Positions 28,001 through 33,988 of a stretch of DNA of 35,552 nucleotides are shown one piece after another. This DNA comes from an uncultured Bacteroidales bacterium (GTDB taxonomy: Bacteria; Bacteroidota; Bacteroidia; Bacteroidales; Paludibacteraceae), in contig CAMIZK010000012.1 of NCBI GenBank assembly GCA_946403315.1, positions 1 through 35,552 of the forward strand, read 5' to 3'. The notes under the pieces are model-generated. The model was not told the origin of the DNA. It saw only the letters and a program-made list of their open reading frames with translations, and searched no databases. The translations under genes were made by a program, and so were the position numbers. The first letter of the stretch is position 1. The number at the start of each line of letters is the position of its first letter.

Positions 28001-29051
28001 TCAGCGCAGCCGTCGTATCGGGCGAATAGTTGGCACGCGCCTTACCGCTGGTGGTTGAGTTAACGAACGGATTCGTCTTACCGGTGTTACTACCCCAGCT
28101 CCATTCGGGATCACGGCGCACGCCGGAAGCGTAGTTAAACTTCTCCGTAAACGGAACCTGCTTCGCTACACGAACACGGAAACCGAACGGACCGTCCTTG
28201 GATGCTTCGCTGCTCCATGCGCTGTTCTCATCCTCACAGATGGAACGGACATACGCCAGATAGAACTCACCGGCCTCAAGCGTCAGGTCATAATTGTTCA
28301 CCTCACCGCTTACAAGACCATGGAATGCAATCTTTTCCGGCGTTAAGGTCTCCACCTCTGCAATCATATCCGGCTCAATGGTATCACGAGCAACGATCAC
28401 CTCGAAGTTATCCGCATCGAAACTGGCCGACCAGGCGAGGTTCACTTTTCCTGCCCCCTTGTTGGTTACCATCAGGTCATACGGGATGGTACACTCCGGA
28501 GCTGATTGCAACTTAATCTCATCCAGCACGATACCGTGACCTAAGTTATCCGTTCCTTCGAAAGCGATCTGATAAGTCTGTCCCACTTCCGGTAACACGA
28601 TCTTAACGCGCTGCCAAGAGGACACAGAGGTGCTATACTCCGCCAGTTGCTTCCATTCCGCACGCGAACCGGTACGGTACATCACACGCAGTGTATCACA
28701 ATCTGCACCCCATTTCGGGTTCGCATACCAGAACGTCAATTCCGGCATATACACCTTGTTCGGACGAAGGTCCATTACTTTACTTACCAAACGGGTCTTG
28801 TACCCTAATGTCTCACTGGACGGGTTACGCAGAAAGGCACGGTGTGTACCTTCGTGCACCGAAGACGGATACGCAAGATTATCTTCCTCTCCTTCCACAG
28901 CCCAAGCCATCTCGCCATACACATACTCCTGCGTCCACACATCCTCCTGAATACCGTTCTCAAAACCCTCATCGATAACCACCGTACGGGCGTTGAGACT
29001 CATTGCCGTAGCCATCACGACTACCATCAACATGAGTAAATGTTTCTTCAT
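19089..29051 (-). CDS. Giant secreted modular protein with cleaved-adhesin-like and Fn3-like modules
   Basis: A 3320-residue protein with a Sec signal (MKKHLLMLMVVVMATAMSLNA). About eleven modules of 255-320 residues follow, starting near residues 25, 300, 575, 853, 1117, 1373, 1653, 1917, 2220, 2538 and 2843. Each begins with an FE/FD-containing strand and a jelly-roll domain of the choice-of-anchor J/cleaved-adhesin kind found in P. gingivalis HagA and gingipains. Nine contain a variant of VGVMTDPDDLNTFVPxDTV, and each ends in an Fn3-like unit with YYIYVQTLCxDSIW then a Cys-Glu. From about 3100 two repeats of the ICEGETYTGYDF...GCDSIVTLYLYV type occur, and the last 25 residues (KLIYRDQLYIILDDEWYN then ASGMKV) resemble short sorting tails of Bacteroidales surface proteins. 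Likely a type IX secretion cargo and adhesin; the ligand is unknown. No protease motif was seen. Confidence 0.9.
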   Translation of the reverse strand: MKKHLLMLMVVVMATAMSLNARTVVIDEGFENGIQEDVWTQEYVYGEMAWAVEGEEDNLAYPSSVHEGTHRAFLRNPSSETLGYKTRLVSKVMDLRPNKVYMPELTFWYANPKWGADCDTLRVMYRTGSRAEWKQLAEYSTSVSSWQRVKIVLPEVGQTYQIAFEGTDNLGHGIVLDEIKLQSAPECTIPYDLMVTNKGAGKVNLAWSASFDADNFEVIVARDTIEPDMIAEVETLTPEKIAFHGLVSGEVNNYDLTLEAGEFYLAYVRSICEDENSAWSSEASKDGPFGFRVRVAKQVPFTEKFNYASGVRRDPEWSWGSNTGKTNPFVNSTTSGKARANYSPDTTAALIFSGGDFTSLTEVIPADRYAYVATPALADTTNDDFKINQCQVHFWSTVYTNTGRKFGRSLMVGVMDDPDDITTFTPVDTVTVWGNMSFVENIVDLGSYQGNGVFLAFVSDFDRDNLFYIDNLTVEYRKEVNKVTEISVNPRDTYATIEWKGNAASYNVLVTNAEVNPNNPAASAIVDQTTVSGNSYVCEALEADHSWNRPYYVYVQAEGQEWSYRYPFVTVAAQRAIPYSYDFEALNTPTYQIGTKSYATGIGVFGNSGNYPAIENNSAKSYVGSGCLSMSMMGGKDGWITLPMVEDLSNTQIKFYLSGYQTYDQAHATVGVMSNPMDINTFIPVADFQLNTTGYTRCYANFENYSGPEGVIAIVWADVMNMSKFTNNYIDNLTVEELSECVPPTNIELLSIEPDSITVTWESSELSDEWELFISRVAWKESDRVQKSFEQMTTMPGFVLGDTLTWPDDSQSQPQFGIGGLAEHTNYYMYVRATCDQDWWTEVAFSTPCEEKVFPWKETFEAYSSGSTDAGCWQLKDYVGVDYPKIYSTSNNKWLELYSSGTTHRSMAILPTVEGTLTDQLLTFDVRNYSTSSSASGVVYIGTMEDISNQTTFVPFDTVKVTGSDVKKVRVILSNYELAYGNLAITSGIGTLQMNSDVLIDNVELKDPSCIDAYDFKQINLAPHSIDLTWSGVSNNDQWRVKVLNQNASVAAVKNGTYNSSYDVLDTTITGKNIHIEDLESSKMYYIYVQTLCADSIWASTSAKTTCELLDPAKANKETFESYSEGAVPGCWTVGNSSSYGRLPYVTSHGGSQILYLYQSSNTAWAASPEILIDSLYKVMVTFSSGASTSSEYCVLGVMTDPDDLNTFVALDSVKGEGSSAALQTRSFDLSDYKALIPPTAKYIAWRGRNGKSDWVYLDDVSIISMACPMPKTSISELTTRSVRVSSGLTAGDQWILWVTNHSLTESHLNNETAVQTNWIIAHDTTDRASVKVTGLQGQTRYYIYAASLCEDSVISQWKSSYFVTPCEAMVPETMGVITFSEEEGFTTGSNGEMPCWIKGSKTEDVSDSYIPYVEDNASTKHNGNNYLKFYDYVSGTTTQNIGAYAVMPTLDVDSISKYQVNFWGRGYNSSSYNNQIIVGVITDPSDLNTFVPMDTLNLSRTGWDPYSVGFESYEGDYMGDLGTNIMFISDFGVTNYAYISEISVELIPHCRAISSFSVDSVGENAAKVSWKGYQDTYRLLLADKALLDADKPNYKYLLDTIVDHSDEVLITGLHAASTYYAYAQGICDGGDSTAISMVYATIRTTCPTEGGAALPFYDDFESYELDDQAPGCWQLLTVGSHSSWFAVKTVSSNASKAIDVFSSGGSGCYMIVPKVDGNLENLQLSFDARQYSGSAARFYVGVMEDVNDVSTFVQLEVFDLAASTNFTHCVMNLADYELPYDNLVLTAGISGITTNSYDVYIDNVGLEMLATCNSPKLKSIGATAHSVEVGLTPASKQDSQWQVAVIPESIYSTLGAAALANYLEQMDKIDLDTTYVQIDNLDPATSYYIFARTVCGENEVSAWTRNPLKVTTRFYYEDSYHFGFEKNGELWQRSQYSQSDNYFIHPALITGRADDGQTIESMMYYPYSLLSSTTELYSREGDGAMLMYSDNGIYGEYVIFPSVGKAQDRSFEFQVRQSAIDATTKLPKNIFNAVFEIGTVDKDQSFDTYQTLATVRMDKLNPGTKATTKAANNMLFTKIALDLDSATIADKQIVLYLPKQPADTAYLYFDEVKLDAPKDFSLVALKKVVADGTTALVEWYNVGKKWNLKITTANGTQVAQYPNLSGVTSQLVENLDPNTTYIATLELADAPSAAQYYRKSDKLSFRTLCEAIEPDENRAFVWDFDNSDEYEPNDILAGDAHDSLYLKPSCFQTGISYMHPVNGYQWLIQRNGYETSGAMTAYSSSRHQEAGLNGSNALRVHTTDANYNAYIVLPKLNCRLDTMMIEFYGRCFTNYDDTYTTASARGRIVDATYLGSAYSQSMVVGSLSDPMDWNTLHIIDTLHYSNTQLTTNNNVNDDPAGLDYWELMQLPLDSVQGEYIVLFQPAPGLFFVDNLAVKPIGNTLFKPTNAHTSDITATTAALDWNVRRPNVESVVVLLNGQGQEVFRDTVSGTHCDLTNLTPAAMYEWYVYQTDGTNDSPATKAVGFYTDCVTNNADYTCGFEDIEGWKFIDGQTNYKQTLCWTYGDAIQNEWKSATYDPYNQSNTKDYAYSFEGNNAVPMRASYSSRISYQPYIATPAMDINTFDTLQVMFWMRPAYVSATNDSVITSYTGSTYSKSIIVGTMTDPTDATTFVPIDTVTYDGTLSIVDKATEANNRLYQQMKVELAGATGPYVALMTSFQAKGGGSQKSGDYVWIDNISFEHRQECKDPTDLEAIQIGTFHAMLHWNGIDSAGSYLLQVSTDPYFADEDAFVFNEEVRSNTYKVEGLEPLTSYVWRVQALCGEKWGESSFSQKATFKTSRSPYFYEPFDAAVSANEWTFSKAHADNVIDTTGVVASGLDTWSFTRTANGYGLTGSHYQAIGYSGDYHWMISPIFYLPEEDSVHFSMDLALTACNTAHAATNNAVTENDMKDDYYFMIIVSEDGGKTWKSNNILSKWQNTNVSGEQLRDIPATGMTVRYSLASYAGKNIRIGLYREAKTTSNTGIAVHVDNFRLAYFEKTVDYASACQYEDIQVGDIYLSGEDTKPGIHAYPTCYYVSDADAQAGKRDSVQQLEIEIFPAQETFFADTICEGETYTGYDFLAKDRTGTYRRKLHTVEHGCDSIVTLYLYVKERRYGEDTEVELCTGSTITWQDKEYNRAGIYRDTLTSSIGCDSILTLVITNSKAKVITFRDSTVIERKQLPFTYVSLEHPYAAGQEPIFYDEGTPVGTYIDTVYVEGIEGMCPNILIHKLTITNNQAINNVDASTPGARKLIYRDQLYIILDDEWYNASGMKVADPTK

Positions 29052-29061
29052 ACTTTATATA

Positions 29062-29075
29062 TTTTAGTACTAAAA
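29062..29075. repeat. Perfect 14-bp palindrome in the leader of the giant gene
   Basis: TTTTAGTACTAAAA is self-complementary over all 14 bases and lies 11 bp before the start codon at 29051, within the predicted leader of about 57 nt. It could be an operator for a dimeric regulator or a weak hairpin near the ribosome-binding region. Confidence 0.5.
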
Positions 29076-29111
29076 ATAATTATTTGCCTTATAATAAACA
29101 AAATAGGTGCG

Positions 29112-29143
29112 CAAAATTACACAATTTTTTCCATATTAGCAAC
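29112..29143 (-). promoter_or_regulatory. Probable promoter of the giant surface-protein gene
   Basis: Minus strand: -7 TAATTTTG (29112-29119) with a 20-bp spacer to GTTG (29140-29143), a one-base variant of the -33 box. The spacer carries the usual A-run. The predicted start is near 29108. Confidence 0.65.
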
Positions 29144-29196
29144 ATTTTGTCCAAAAAAATGTATTTTTTGTGTATTTTGCAAAGTGTATTTTACAC

Positions 29197-29226
29197 AAAA
29201 AAGTGACCCGTTGAGGTCACTTTTTG
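29197..29226 (-). terminator. Terminator downstream of gcvH
   Basis: A stem of AAAAAGTGACC with GGTCACTTTTT around CGTTGA (29198-29225). On the minus strand the stem is followed by a T-run, and it lies 19 bp after the gcvH stop. It probably separates the gldJ-gcvH transcript from the giant gene. The T-run on the plus strand is also present, so it could work both ways. Confidence 0.8.
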
Positions 29227-29244
29227 CGTTATGTAGGGATGTTA

Positions 29245-29619
29245 TCAGAGACTTGCTTCGTAAGCCGCAGCATCCATCAGGGCATCCAGTTCAGCTGCAT
29301 CTTTGACAGCAATGCGGATGATCCATCCTTCGCCGTACGGATCGTTGTTCACCAACTCTGGCTGCGCATCCAGCGCACCGTTGATCTCCAGCACCTCACC
29401 GGTTACCGGCATATTCAGATCGCTCACGGTCTTCACGGCCTCGATTGAACCGAACACTTCACCTTGACCTACGGTCTCGCCGAGTGTAGGAACATCCACA
29501 AAGACGATCTCACCCAACTCTGACTGTGCGTAATCGGTAATACCGACAAACGCCTCATCACCCTCTACACGAATCCATTCGTGCTCGCTTGTATAGCGAA
29601 TATCTCCAGGAAAATTCAT
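29245..29619 (-). CDS. gcvH: Glycine cleavage system H protein
   Basis: A 124-residue lipoyl carrier that shuttles the methylamine group of glycine between the P, T and L proteins. It starts [20 protein letters not shown] and includes [19 protein letters not shown]. The lipoylated lysine is K63 in [11 protein letters not shown]. The end has the normal GEGWIIRI strand. Length and motifs are typical. It is 39 bp after gldJ with no promoter of the local consensus in the gap, so the two are probably cotranscribed from 31335-31366. The other gcv genes are not in the window. A terminator follows the gene. Confidence 0.97.
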   Translation of the reverse strand: MNFPGDIRYTSEHEWIRVEGDEAFVGITDYAQSELGEIVFVDVPTLGETVGQGEVFGSIEAVKTVSDLNMPVTGEVLEINGALDAQPELVNNDPYGEGWIIRIAVKDAAELDALMDAAAYEASL

Positions 29620-29658
29620 ATCTGTAAACTTTTAACTTTAACCTATAACCTTTCGCCG

Positions 29659-31266
29659 TTATTTAACCGGTGTACCGGGGATCTGGTTACCCAGCGACGA
29701 CATTGCGCAACGGAAACCGATCTTGGACGAAGCCTTGTCCTGCTCCAGGTAACGACGGGTGGACGGGTTGAGCCAGTAGATACGGTCTGCCCAGGAACCA
29801 CCTTTGTACACACGTGTATTCTTTGTGATACGCGGTGCCAGCACGTTGGTTAACTCATCCTTGTATTCCACCAGATTCGACATACCCGTGGTATCCATCG
29901 GCAGCGGATAGTCGGTCTTGAACTGGCTGGCTACATCACCGTCGCGTACATCACGCTTATCATCCGAACTACCCCACTCCAACTTAACGCGACCGAGAGA
30001 GTCGATTTCGAACTTACCGTTCTCATCCAACTTCGGATGGCTGAAGATATTACCACGGAAGGAGTTGTACTCACTTGCCTCTTGGAAGGTCGTCTCACGG
30101 AACACATCCATTACCCACTCGTTCACGTTTCCGGCCATGTTATACAAACCGAAATCGTTCGGAGCAAACTCATCTACCGGGTTGGTGATCACGTGACGGT
30201 CGTTCAACGCACCGCTCACACCCATCATGTCGCCACGGCCACGAACAAAGTTCGCCTGCAACTGACCTAAGTTCTTCTTCGTCATGTCACGGGGATGATA
30301 ACCGCTCCACGGATAGATCTTACCCTCGATCGTCAAACCGTCTTCACCGGCAACCGGGGCATAGGCAGCAAACTCAAACTCAGCCTCCGTCGGCAGACGG
30401 TAACCGGTTACAAAGATACCATCACCAGTGGTCACTTTGCGGTCTGCGCCATAGCTGTCTTTTCTCGGCTTACGACCTACTTCAGGAACATAACTATCAT
30501 CGATCAGATACTTATCGGTATTAAACACGAACTTGTCGCGAATCCACTCGAAGGACACACGGTACAGCGTCACCGTCTGCTCCGGATCCTCGTCACTCGG
30601 ACGCTCGAAGGGCGTCAGTTCATAACCCGGATTTTCCGTTACCCAGTCTTCCACTTCGTCCTCTTCGAACTCACGGTTCAGGATCTCATAATCCGGCAAA
30701 CGCATAGCACCGCAACGGATCAGCGCCAACTCGTTGACACGGTCGGTACGCCATTGGCAGTAATCCATCGCCTGCTCCCACGTAACACCTACGATCGGGT
30801 AGAAGGAGAAAGCCGGGTGCTCAAAGTAATTATCCTCATACGGATCGTTGTAGGCCAAATCTTCGCGCCATACTTTATGATCCGGACGCGCTGCATCCAC
30901 CAGTTCCGGAGCTACTTTACCGTACACGAAATCCATCCAGTGCAGGTACTCGTTCCAGTTCAGGTTCGTCACCTCGTACTTATCCATATAGAACGAGTTC
31001 ACCGTTACGGTACGCGTCTCGTTGTTACGCGGCGCTGTGAGGAACTCATCTTTCTCACCTACGGTAAACGAACCACCCTGAATAGCTACCATTCCGGGAG
31101 GATTCACATTACCAACACCCTCTTGCGCCTCAAAATTGGTCGTCTTCTGATCGAAATAATTCCAACCTGTGGTATTACTTACACGGGTGTTCAACTCGCG
31201 TTGTTGGCACGATGCCGCTACCATCGCTACGCTAACAATAAACAGATACTTACTTACGTTTTTCAT
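29659..31266 (-). CDS. gldJ: GldJ-like lipoprotein of gliding/type IX secretion
   Basis: A 535-residue lipoprotein with signal MKNVSKYLFIVSVAMVAASC and lipid-attachment Cys20. Residues about 57-525 form a formylglycine-generating-enzyme/SUMF1-like domain: MVAIQGGSFTVG (59-70), YMDKYEVTNLNWNEYL (93-108), YPIVGVTWEQAMDYCQWRT (156-174), GYRLPTEAEFEFAA (288-301), NMAGNVNEWVMDVF (376-389), VYKGGSWADR (486-495) and IGFRC (516-520). The TGW start (33-35) and the WRTDRVNE stretch (172-179) are typical of GldJ rather than GldK. GldJ-family lipoproteins are outer-membrane-associated components needed for gliding and T9SS stability in Flavobacterium; here the fold is structural, not a sulfatase activator. 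It likely supports secretion of proteins like the giant adjacent one. The leader is about 65 nt. Confidence 0.88.
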   Translation of the reverse strand: MKNVSKYLFIVSVAMVAASCQQRELNTRVSNTTGWNYFDQKTTNFEAQEGVGNVNPPGMVAIQGGSFTVGEKDEFLTAPRNNETRTVTVNSFYMDKYEVTNLNWNEYLHWMDFVYGKVAPELVDAARPDHKVWREDLAYNDPYEDNYFEHPAFSFYPIVGVTWEQAMDYCQWRTDRVNELALIRCGAMRLPDYEILNREFEEDEVEDWVTENPGYELTPFERPSDEDPEQTVTLYRVSFEWIRDKFVFNTDKYLIDDSYVPEVGRKPRKDSYGADRKVTTGDGIFVTGYRLPTEAEFEFAAYAPVAGEDGLTIEGKIYPWSGYHPRDMTKKNLGQLQANFVRGRGDMMGVSGALNDRHVITNPVDEFAPNDFGLYNMAGNVNEWVMDVFRETTFQEASEYNSFRGNIFSHPKLDENGKFEIDSLGRVKLEWGSSDDKRDVRDGDVASQFKTDYPLPMDTTGMSNLVEYKDELTNVLAPRITKNTRVYKGGSWADRIYWLNPSTRRYLEQDKASSKIGFRCAMSSLGNQIPGTPVK

Positions 31267-31334
31267 AACTATATCTTATGTATTATTCTTTCGATTTTTG
31301 GATATACAATCTCAAATTTACATATTTCAGCCTG

Positions 31335-31366
31335 CAAAAGTACAACTTTTTTCGCACATACGCAAA
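31335..31366 (-). promoter_or_regulatory. Promoter of gldJ-gcvH
   Basis: Minus strand: -33 TTTG (31363-31366) extended as TTTGCGTATGTG, a 20-bp spacer with A-run and -7 TACTTTTG (31335-31342). The start near 31331 gives a leader of about 65 nt. Confidence 0.8.
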
Positions 31367-31381
31367 TTTTTGTTACTTTTT

Positions 31382-31413
31382 TTTGCATATTTGCAGTTTT
31401 TTTTGTAATTTTG
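31382..31413 (+). promoter_or_regulatory. Promoter of folP-cdaA
   Basis: -33 TTTG (31382-31385) extended as TTTGCATATTTG, a 20-bp spacer and -7 TAATTTTG (31406-31413). The predicted start is 31417-31420, coinciding with the GTG at 31418. It is back to back with the gldJ promoter; the two -33 boxes are 15 bp apart. Confidence 0.8.
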
Positions 31414-31417
31414 CAGC

Positions 31418-32134
31418 GTGAAAGTGCAAATTATGGCAATTGGAAACGTGACGCCGGACAGTTTTTACCCTGCATCACGATTATCGGACGAACAGGCGAT
31501 CAGCACCTGGGCGAAGGATGCGTTGGCACAAGGAGCGACGATCCTGGACATCGGTGGCTGCTCCACCCGTCCCGGCAGTGTTCCGGCTTCCGAAGAGGAA
31601 GAATGGCAACGGCTCGAACCTGCCTTGCGGATTCTTCGTTCCCAACTGCCGGATGCACAACTTTCCATCGACACTTTCCGTCCGGAGATTGCCCGTCGGG
31701 CACTGGAAACGTTCGGACCCATGATCATCAACGATATCTCCGGCGGTTGCGAAGCGATGTATCAGGTCGTTCGTGCGTACCAAGTGCCGTACATATGGAC
31801 TTTACGGGGACAACTGGATCTACCGGAACAGCATCCGGAAATGAAGGACATCGATCTGATCTTAGACCCCGGTTTCGGATTCATCGGCAGCACGGAAGCG
31901 GATTATGCCTGCATGCGGCAGATGGAGCAGTTGAAACGGTTTAACCGTCCTATCCTCGTAGGTGTCAGCCGCAAGTCGATGGTATGGCGACCCTTAGCTC
32001 AAACACCCGACACCTGCCTATGCGGCACACAAGTACTGCAGTTATATGCCCTGCAACACGGCGCCACCATCCTACGCACGCATGACGTACGCGCAACGCG
32101 CGATACAATAGAATTGTATAATAGATTAGTATAA
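31418..32134 (+). CDS. folP: Dihydropteroate synthase FolP
   Basis: A 238-residue enzyme joining 6-hydroxymethyl-dihydropterin pyrophosphate to p-aminobenzoate in folate synthesis. Signature parts are IMAIGNVTPDSF, ILDIGGCSTRPGS, SIDTFRPEIA, INDISGG, ILDPGFGFIGSTEADY (first residue L in LDPGFGF) and VGVSRKSM. It is somewhat shorter than the roughly 280-residue E. coli enzyme. The start is taken as GTG at 31418, which gives MKVQIMAIGNV with a full first strand; ATG at 31433 would begin directly at MAIGNVTPDSF. The GTG coincides with the predicted transcription start, so the mRNA may be leaderless if GTG is used, or have a 13-16-nt leader if the ATG is used. It precedes cdaA by 11 bp. Confidence 0.94.
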   Translation: MKVQIMAIGNVTPDSFYPASRLSDEQAISTWAKDALAQGATILDIGGCSTRPGSVPASEEEEWQRLEPALRILRSQLPDAQLSIDTFRPEIARRALETFGPMIINDISGGCEAMYQVVRAYQVPYIWTLRGQLDLPEQHPEMKDIDLILDPGFGFIGSTEADYACMRQMEQLKRFNRPILVGVSRKSMVWRPLAQTPDTCLCGTQVLQLYALQHGATILRTHDVRATRDTIELYNRLV

Positions 32135-32145
32135 TAGATAACAAC

Positions 32146-32925
32146 ATGCATATTTTTTCTTTTTCCTTCGGATTCAAGGATGTGATCGATATCCTGCTGG
32201 TCACCATCATCCTGTTTGAGACCTACCGCTTGCTGCGCAAGAGCGGTGTAGCCAACCTGTTCTGGGGTATTCTGGCGTTTATCGTGGTATGGTTCATCGT
32301 GGTGTTCGGTTTCCAGTTGGAACTGACCGGTGCCCTCTTCGACCGTATCATCTCCGTAGGAGCGATCGCGCTGATCGTCATCTTCCAGGAAGAGATCCGT
32401 TCGTTCTTCTACCGCCTCGGTGCCCGTTTCTCCTCCATGCAGCTGCTGCGCAGAGGAAATGGACAGGAAGATACGGCTTCCCGTCAACAGGTGCTGGAGA
32501 TCATCCAGGCCTGCCGCCATATGGCGTCCACCAAGACCGGTGCCCTCATCGTGCTGTCCGGTTCGGAGAACCTGAAAGAATACACGGAGACCGGCGAACG
32601 GCTGGATGCCATCGTGTCGGCCCGACTGATCGAGAACATCTTCTTCAAGAACACCCCCTTGCATGACGGTGCACTCATCATCCGGGACGGAAAAATGATC
32701 GCGGCAGCCTGCATCCTGCCGGTCAGCAAAGACCAGAGCATTCCGCAGCATTACGGTCTCCGCCACCGTGCCGCATTGGGATTAGCAGAAAAATCCGATG
32801 CCACGTGTATCGTGGTATCGGAAGAGACCGGCCGTATCTCCGTAGCCGAAGACGGGGCGATAAGAGAAGTGAAAGAGGACGATTTATTCCTCGTACTTCA
32901 CGCCTCCTCGACGGCGACCGACTGA
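32146..32925 (+). CDS. cdaA: Diadenylate cyclase CdaA
   Basis: A 259-residue membrane enzyme that condenses two ATP into cyclic di-AMP. The N-terminal part (about 10-85) has three membrane segments, including DIILLVTIILFE-like and GILAFIVVWFIVVFGF helices. The DisA_N catalytic domain covers about 110-250, with D174-G175-A176 in LHDGALII and R206-H207-R208 in YGLRHRAALG, both needed for catalysis and ATP binding. Length and layout match CdaA (formerly YbbP/DacA). It follows folP by 11 bp, a pairing often found in Bacteroidota. The last 42 bp overlap the 3' end of the opposite-strand barrel gene, both coding. No terminator hairpin is visible after it. Confidence 0.95.
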   Translation: MHIFSFSFGFKDVIDILLVTIILFETYRLLRKSGVANLFWGILAFIVVWFIVVFGFQLELTGALFDRIISVGAIALIVIFQEEIRSFFYRLGARFSSMQLLRRGNGQEDTASRQQVLEIIQACRHMASTKTGALIVLSGSENLKEYTETGERLDAIVSARLIENIFFKNTPLHDGALIIRDGKMIAAACILPVSKDQSIPQHYGLRHRAALGLAEKSDATCIVVSEETGRISVAEDGAIREVKEDDLFLVLHASSTATD

Positions 32926-33915
32926 TGAACCGTACGCATCTTGACAGATCACGCACTTCTTGTCTTCCGGTAACTGGAAGAGAACGGTGAATTTAATTCC
33001 CACCATCAGGTTATTAACCGCTTTCGCAAACGGAACGGTACTGCCATCGGTATTGATCTTGGCCGTGGACATGATGTCGTTCACCTGCAGGTTATCCACC
33101 ATCGAGGTGGTCTGATAGACATAACTCGGTGAACTGGGATTCGTGTCGTAAATCTGCGGCGCCGTGAAACCTGCTTTGGTCTCATTCGAATGCAGATCGG
33201 TGAGGCCATAGTCAATGAATCCGGCCAGACGGCACTCGATCGTGCGTTTCGGCACATCGTAACCGCTGGCTTCCGTCACGACACCCAGACGACCGCCTAC
33301 CTCCAGACTCAGGTTCACATCCAGCTTCAGACTCGTCTTCGCCGAACCGTTTAACTTCGCATCATTGAAGAACTGGTAATCCGGCATGTTCCGTAATTCC
33401 GGGATATCGGCATAACGGCCATAAGTCGTGATATCCGCTGAGGTATAAGCCTTGGTGAAGATCGCTGTGTTGATCTTCGCGCCGGCCATCATATAGAAAC
33501 GGTGATAATGGAAACCGAACAAGATCGGCACCTGGATAGACACGTTCTTATACTGGTCATGGCGGTTCTTCACCTCATACACATAATCAAAACGGTCGCC
33601 CTGCAGGTCCAACTGGTTAAACAACTCCACGGTCATGTCGCTACTCTGCGCATACGAGGTCATACCTCCCCATGCACCGACACCTACATCAAACAAAAAA
33701 CGCGCCGGGTGATAAGCTTTACCCGCCTGCAATTCGTACATAAAACCGGCTCCACCGGCTACACCCAGACTCGGACGATAGTCACTTTCAACCGGACGCA
33801 ACGTCCATTCTCCCAGGAAACCGTATGCGCCTACATAGTTGTTCACTTTTGCCTGAATAGCACCGCTAAAGAGCACTGCAATTAGCAAAACCAAATATGT
33901 TTGATGTTTTTTCAC
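32884..33915 (-). CDS. Outer-membrane beta-barrel protein
   Basis: A 343-residue protein of the OMP_b-brl type. The start is taken as GTG at 33915, which places the hydrophobic signal LVLLIAVLFSGAIQA directly after VKKHQTY; the ATG at 33969 would add 18 basic and polar residues before it and is an alternative. The mature part is rich in strand-like stretches, for example VGAYGFLGEWTLRP, GVAGGAGFMYELQAG, FLFDVGVGAWGGM, VSIQVPILFGFHYHRFYMMAG and LMVGIKFTVLFQLP. No enzymatic motif is seen. The C-terminal tail KKCVICQDAYG and then GRRRGGVKYEE follows the last barrel strand. The 3' end overlaps cdaA by 42 bp. Role unknown; adjacency to a c-di-AMP synthase is not evidence for a link. Confidence 0.8.
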   Translation of the reverse strand: MKKHQTYLVLLIAVLFSGAIQAKVNNYVGAYGFLGEWTLRPVESDYRPSLGVAGGAGFMYELQAGKAYHPARFLFDVGVGAWGGMTSYAQSSDMTVELFNQLDLQGDRFDYVYEVKNRHDQYKNVSIQVPILFGFHYHRFYMMAGAKINTAIFTKAYTSADITTYGRYADIPELRNMPDYQFFNDAKLNGSAKTSLKLDVNLSLEVGGRLGVVTEASGYDVPKRTIECRLAGFIDYGLTDLHSNETKAGFTAPQIYDTNPSSPSYVYQTTSMVDNLQVNDIMSTAKINTDGSTVPFAKAVNNLMVGIKFTVLFQLPEDKKCVICQDAYGSSVGRRRGGVKYEE

Positions 33916-33922
33916 CGAATTA

Positions 33923-33954
33923 TTTGTATTTTTCAAAAAATTGTTGTACCTTTG
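33923..33954 (+). promoter_or_regulatory. Probable promoter of metG
   Basis: -33 TTTG (33923-33926), a 20-bp spacer and -7 TACCTTTG (33947-33954). The predicted start near 33958 leaves a leader of about 108 nt before metG. It lies just before the GTG of the barrel gene on the other strand. No T-box or other riboswitch pattern was recognised in the leader. Confidence 0.65.
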
Positions 33955-33988
33955 CACCCGTTTTTGCAAAGTAACACAAAATTCGCTG

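Noticed and set aside
29659..31266. Sulfatase-activating formylglycine-generating enzyme
   Set aside because: The fold is FGE-like, but the lipobox, TGW start and WRTDRVNE stretch fit GldJ, and no sulfatase gene is adjacent. The LtaS-like protein lacks a sulfatase CxPxR motif.
30295..31944. 549-codon plus-strand frame across gldJ and into folP
   Set aside because: It is antisense to gldJ, crosses two promoters and then overlaps folP out of frame. No domain is recognisable.
31999..32766. 255-codon minus-strand frame opposite folP and cdaA
   Set aside because: Antisense to two well-supported genes; the product has no recognisable fold and no promoter of the local type.
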